From Spirochaetaceae bacterium (GTDB lineage: Bacteria > Spirochaetota > Spirochaetia > Treponematales > Breznakiellaceae): 6,962 nt of DNA. The notes beneath the pieces are model-generated. The model was given only the letters and a program-made list of their open reading frames with translations, was not told where the DNA came from and ran no database searches. Positions 5,163 through 6,962 of this stretch are shown piece after piece. The translations under genes were made by a program, and so were the position numbers. Location of the stretch: the NCBI GenBank assembly GCA_031279895.1, contig JAITHR010000206.1, forward strand, positions 1 to 6,962, given 5' to 3'. Numbering within the stretch: position 1 is the stretch's first letter; every line of letters starts with the position of its first letter.

Positions 5163-5864
5163 TTAACAGCAACCGGACTGCTCACCGGACAAGGTGTTGC
5201 ACCATTCGGAAACAACAGGCGGCCATGCCGGAACAGCCGGAGGCTGCGCCGCTTCCAAACCGCCCGCCGTTGCGCGAAGCGCAGCCACAAGACGTTTTAC
5301 CGCCGCCGTGATGACCGCGTGTTCTTCTGCCCGCACCCGATCGGCCAGTCTTTCCGGCGTGTCGTCCGGCAGTACCGGCACGGTCCGCGCAAGCAGTATT
5401 TCTCCGGCATCCACATCCCGCGTTACGAGGTGCGCCGTGCAGCCGGAGAGCTTTTCGCCGGCTGCCAGAACCGCCCGGTGGACCGCGAGCCCGTGCATCC
5501 CTTTGCCGCCGAACTTGGGGAGCAGGCTGGGGTGCAGGTTGACCATCCGTCCGGCGTAGGCTTCTATAAGGGTGCCCGCAAGTATCGAAAGAAACCCCGC
5601 AAGCACGATGACGTCCGCCTTAAGATCTCGGGCGCGGGAGAGAATCCGGTCAGACAGGTCGGGCCCGCGGGGAAAAGTCCACGCGGGAACGCCCGCCGCC
5701 CGCGCCCGCTCAAGGGCGTAGACGCCGGACCGGTCCGAAAGGACCCCGGAAATCACGGCGCCGCCAAGTCCGCCGCGCTTCTCCGCGTCAAGCAGGGCTT
5801 GCAGGTTGGTGCCGTTTCCCGAAACCAGAACCAGTATCCGCGCCGCGCCGCCCGCGTCAGACAA
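5163..5864 (-). CDS. purN: Phosphoribosylglycinamide formyltransferase (GART)
   Basis: PurN transfers a formyl group from 10-formyl-tetrahydrofolate to GAR, step 3 of purine synthesis. The product is 233 residues from the TTG at 5864, against about 190-215 usually. It shows the N-terminal SGNGTNLQALL (15-25), LAGFLSIL (88-95), the active-site VNLHPSLLPKFGGKGMHG (108-125) with Asn109 and His111, and VDAGEI (151-156) with Asp152 matching the E. coli catalytic Asp. TTG is chosen because AAAGGGG (5877-5871) lies six bases upstream and the start overlaps the end of purM by 8 bp; a GTG at 5882 would add six residues. The family domain ends near residue 193. About 40 further residues are encoded by repeat modules, including PPAVPAWPPVVSE, also found at the end of DeoA. 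The active site is intact, so the enzyme is expected to work unless the tail interferes. Confidence 0.93.
   Translation of the reverse strand: MSDAGGAARILVLVSGNGTNLQALLDAEKRGGLGGAVISGVLSDRSGVYALERARAAGVPAWTFPRGPDLSDRILSRARDLKADVIVLAGFLSILAGTLIEAYAGRMVNLHPSLLPKFGGKGMHGLAVHRAVLAAGEKLSGCTAHLVTRDVDAGEILLARTVPVLPDDTPERLADRVRAEEHAVITAAVKRLVAALRATAGGLEAAQPPAVPAWPPVVSEWCNTLSGEQSGCC
5185..5287 (-). repeat. Repeat-encoded C-terminal tail of PurN (module D, hairpins, module C)
   Basis: Reading on the minus strand: a decayed module D with GGCTGCGCTTCGCGC, then GGCGGGCGGTTTGGAAGCGG (a hairpin-like copy without TCC), then hairpin CAGCC-TCC-GGCTG (5246-5234) and module C (5227-5185). 5246-5185 equals deoA 2710-2771 over 62 nt with one difference, which changes Arg to Trp in the tail. 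The phase relative to the codons is the same in both genes. Confidence 0.9.
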
Positions 5865-6948
5865 AGCGTACCCCTTTGGCACTGCCCGCGTCCCGCGCCT
5901 CGACCTGTCCGATAACCCATGCCGGATACCCCGTTTCCCCAAGGCGGCGCAAGGTATGCTCCCGCGCCGCGTCGGAGACGGCAAGCACCATGCCGATACC
6001 CATATTAAACACGCCGAACATGGTTTCCCGCAGGTTCCGGTCGCTCCTGAGCAGTTCCGCGCCGGCTTCCTGCGCCGTGCGGCCCCGCTCCGGCCCGCCG
6101 GCGATACCGCAGGCGATACGGGAGAAAAGCGGCGGTATCTTCCAGCTTCCGAGGTTAATGACCGCGCCGAGGCCCGAACCTTGGGGAAAGATGCGGGGGA
6201 TATTTTCGTAAAACCCGCCGCCTGTGATATGGGCCGCGCCTTTCGGCGGAGTTTCCAGTCCCAGAACCGCCCTGACGTATATCCGCGTGGGTTCAAGGAG
6301 CGCCCGACCGATCGGCATACCGCCGAAGTCTTCTTCGAGATCCGAAAGAACGGCGCGTATGAGGCTGAAGCCGTTGGCGTGGACGCCGGAGGAGGCGATA
6401 CCGATAAGCGCGTCCCCGCGGGACACGGTTCCGCCGTCTATGAGGCGCGGCTTGTCAACAATGCCCACCGCAAAGCCCGCGATGTCATACACCCCGTCGG
6501 CGTAGAACCCGGGCATCTCGGCGGTTTCCCCGCCCAGAAGCGCGGCTCCGCTCTCCCGACATCCCGCGGCCACGCCCTTTACCATACAGGCCGCGGCTTC
6601 CGCGTCAAGCCTGCCGCAGGCAAGGTAGTCCAGAAAGAACAGGGGTTTCGCCCCGTGGCATACCACGTCGTTTACGCACATAGCCACGCAGTCAACGCCC
6701 ACCGTGTCATAGACTCCCGTTCTGAAGGCCACGTCCAGCTTGGTTCCCACCCCGTCGGCGCCCGCAACCAGCACCGGATCTTCCATGCCCGCGCCGGACG
6801 CGATGATTTCTTTCAGGGAAAAAAGCCCGCCGAACCCGCCGATACCGGAGATTACCCCGTTCCGCGGCGTGTTCTCCGCCAGTTCCCGATACGCTGCCAC
6901 CGCACGGTACCCCTCCCCGATATTCACGCCGGCTTTCTTATAATCCAT
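5857..6948 (-). CDS. purM: Phosphoribosylformylglycinamidine cyclo-ligase (AIR synthetase)
   Basis: PurM closes the imidazole ring of FGAM with ATP to form AIR, step 5 of purine synthesis. The 363-residue product has the normal order of family motifs: YKKAGVNI (3-10), GIGGFGGLF (35-43), GADGVGTK (63-70), VDCVAMCVND (85-94), GGETAEMPGFY (139-149), SSGVHANGFSLIR (186-198), HITGGGFYENIPR (240-252) and FNMGIGM (314-320). GAGG ends five bases before the ATG at 6948. Between PPLF (272-275) and FNMGIGM there are 38 residues, where I recall about 20 in common PurM proteins, so a short insertion near 280-300 is likely; its bases do not match the local repeats. The end overlaps purN by 8 bp, which points to translational coupling. 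Only 14 bp upstream of the gene are visible, so the operon promoter lies outside the window. Confidence 0.96.
   Translation of the reverse strand: MDYKKAGVNIGEGYRAVAAYRELAENTPRNGVISGIGGFGGLFSLKEIIASGAGMEDPVLVAGADGVGTKLDVAFRTGVYDTVGVDCVAMCVNDVVCHGAKPLFFLDYLACGRLDAEAAACMVKGVAAGCRESGAALLGGETAEMPGFYADGVYDIAGFAVGIVDKPRLIDGGTVSRGDALIGIASSGVHANGFSLIRAVLSDLEEDFGGMPIGRALLEPTRIYVRAVLGLETPPKGAAHITGGGFYENIPRIFPQGSGLGAVINLGSWKIPPLFSRIACGIAGGPERGRTAQEAGAELLRSDRNLRETMFGVFNMGIGMVLAVSDAAREHTLRRLGETGYPAWVIGQVEARDAGSAKGVRFV
5871..5877 (-). promoter_or_regulatory. Ribosome binding site that decides the purN TTG start
   Basis: On the minus strand AAAGGGG lies inside the last codons of purM and is six bases from TTG (5864-5862). 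It favours this rare start over the GTG at 5882. Confidence 0.55.
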
Positions 6949-6953
6949 CTTTT

Positions 6954-6957
6954 CCTC
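6954..6957 (-). promoter_or_regulatory. Ribosome binding site of purM
   Basis: On the minus strand GAGG (in GTGAGGAAAAG) is five bases from the ATG at 6948 and confirms the purM start. Confidence 0.75.
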
Positions 6958-6962
6958 ACTCG

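Noticed and set aside
5865..6296. N-terminal extension of PurN reaching back to 6296
   Set aside because: This part lies antiparallel to nothing but runs in another frame inside purM on the same strand, has no PurN similarity and would precede the normal N-terminus SGNGTNLQ by some 150 residues.

Overview
The window is high-GC bacterial DNA (roughly 60% or more by eye) carrying five recognisable genes in two opposed blocks. On the plus strand lie recO (35-787) and a thymidine/pyrimidine-nucleoside phosphorylase gene (deoA/pdp type, 1429-2775). On the minus strand, read from right to left, lie purM (6948-5857), purN (5864-5163) and purH (4876-3236). RecO resembles what I recall of Treponema RecO (ESNRE near residue 19, a GGPKSRLR stretch near 40, HQGTLWVY near 54). 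I therefore favour a high-GC, Treponema-like spirochaete, possibly an environmental or gut species. This is inference; no database could be searched. Unlike Treponema pallidum, such an organism would make purines de novo.

Layout: 1-34 is the edge of the upstream region. 35-787 is recO. 788-1428 is a long spacer almost wholly filled by a tandem array of 21-bp units (859-1383, 25 units, no insertions or deletions). 1429-2775 is deoA/pdp. 2776-3235 is a convergent spacer made of short repeat modules and a second array with a unit of about 21 bp (2957-3121). 3236-4876 is purH. 4877-5162 is a repeat-filled spacer with a short AT-rich leader just before purH. 5163-5864 is purN, which overlaps purM (5857-6948) by 8 bp.

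The five proteins are ordinary. PurN, PurM and PurH catalyse steps 3, 5 and 9-10 of purine synthesis and probably form one operon that continues upstream of the window. DeoA/Pdp serves pyrimidine nucleoside salvage. RecO acts in RecF-pathway recombinational repair.

The unusual content is a family of short repeats. Its core is a 13-nt hairpin with a 5-bp stem and a TCC loop; the stem sequence changes between copies in a compensatory way. Twelve copies are seen. The hairpin is joined in different combinations to other short modules. These repeats fill the spacers and also run into genes: the C-terminal ends of DeoA, PurN and RecO are encoded by repeat DNA, all in the same strand and frame relative to the hairpin. 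DeoA and PurN, which are unrelated enzymes, share a nearly identical 21-residue tail (20 identities). Several repeats are built in 21-bp (7-codon, two helical turns) steps. In-frame colonisation of genes recalls the palindromic elements of Rickettsia, but I do not recognise this family.
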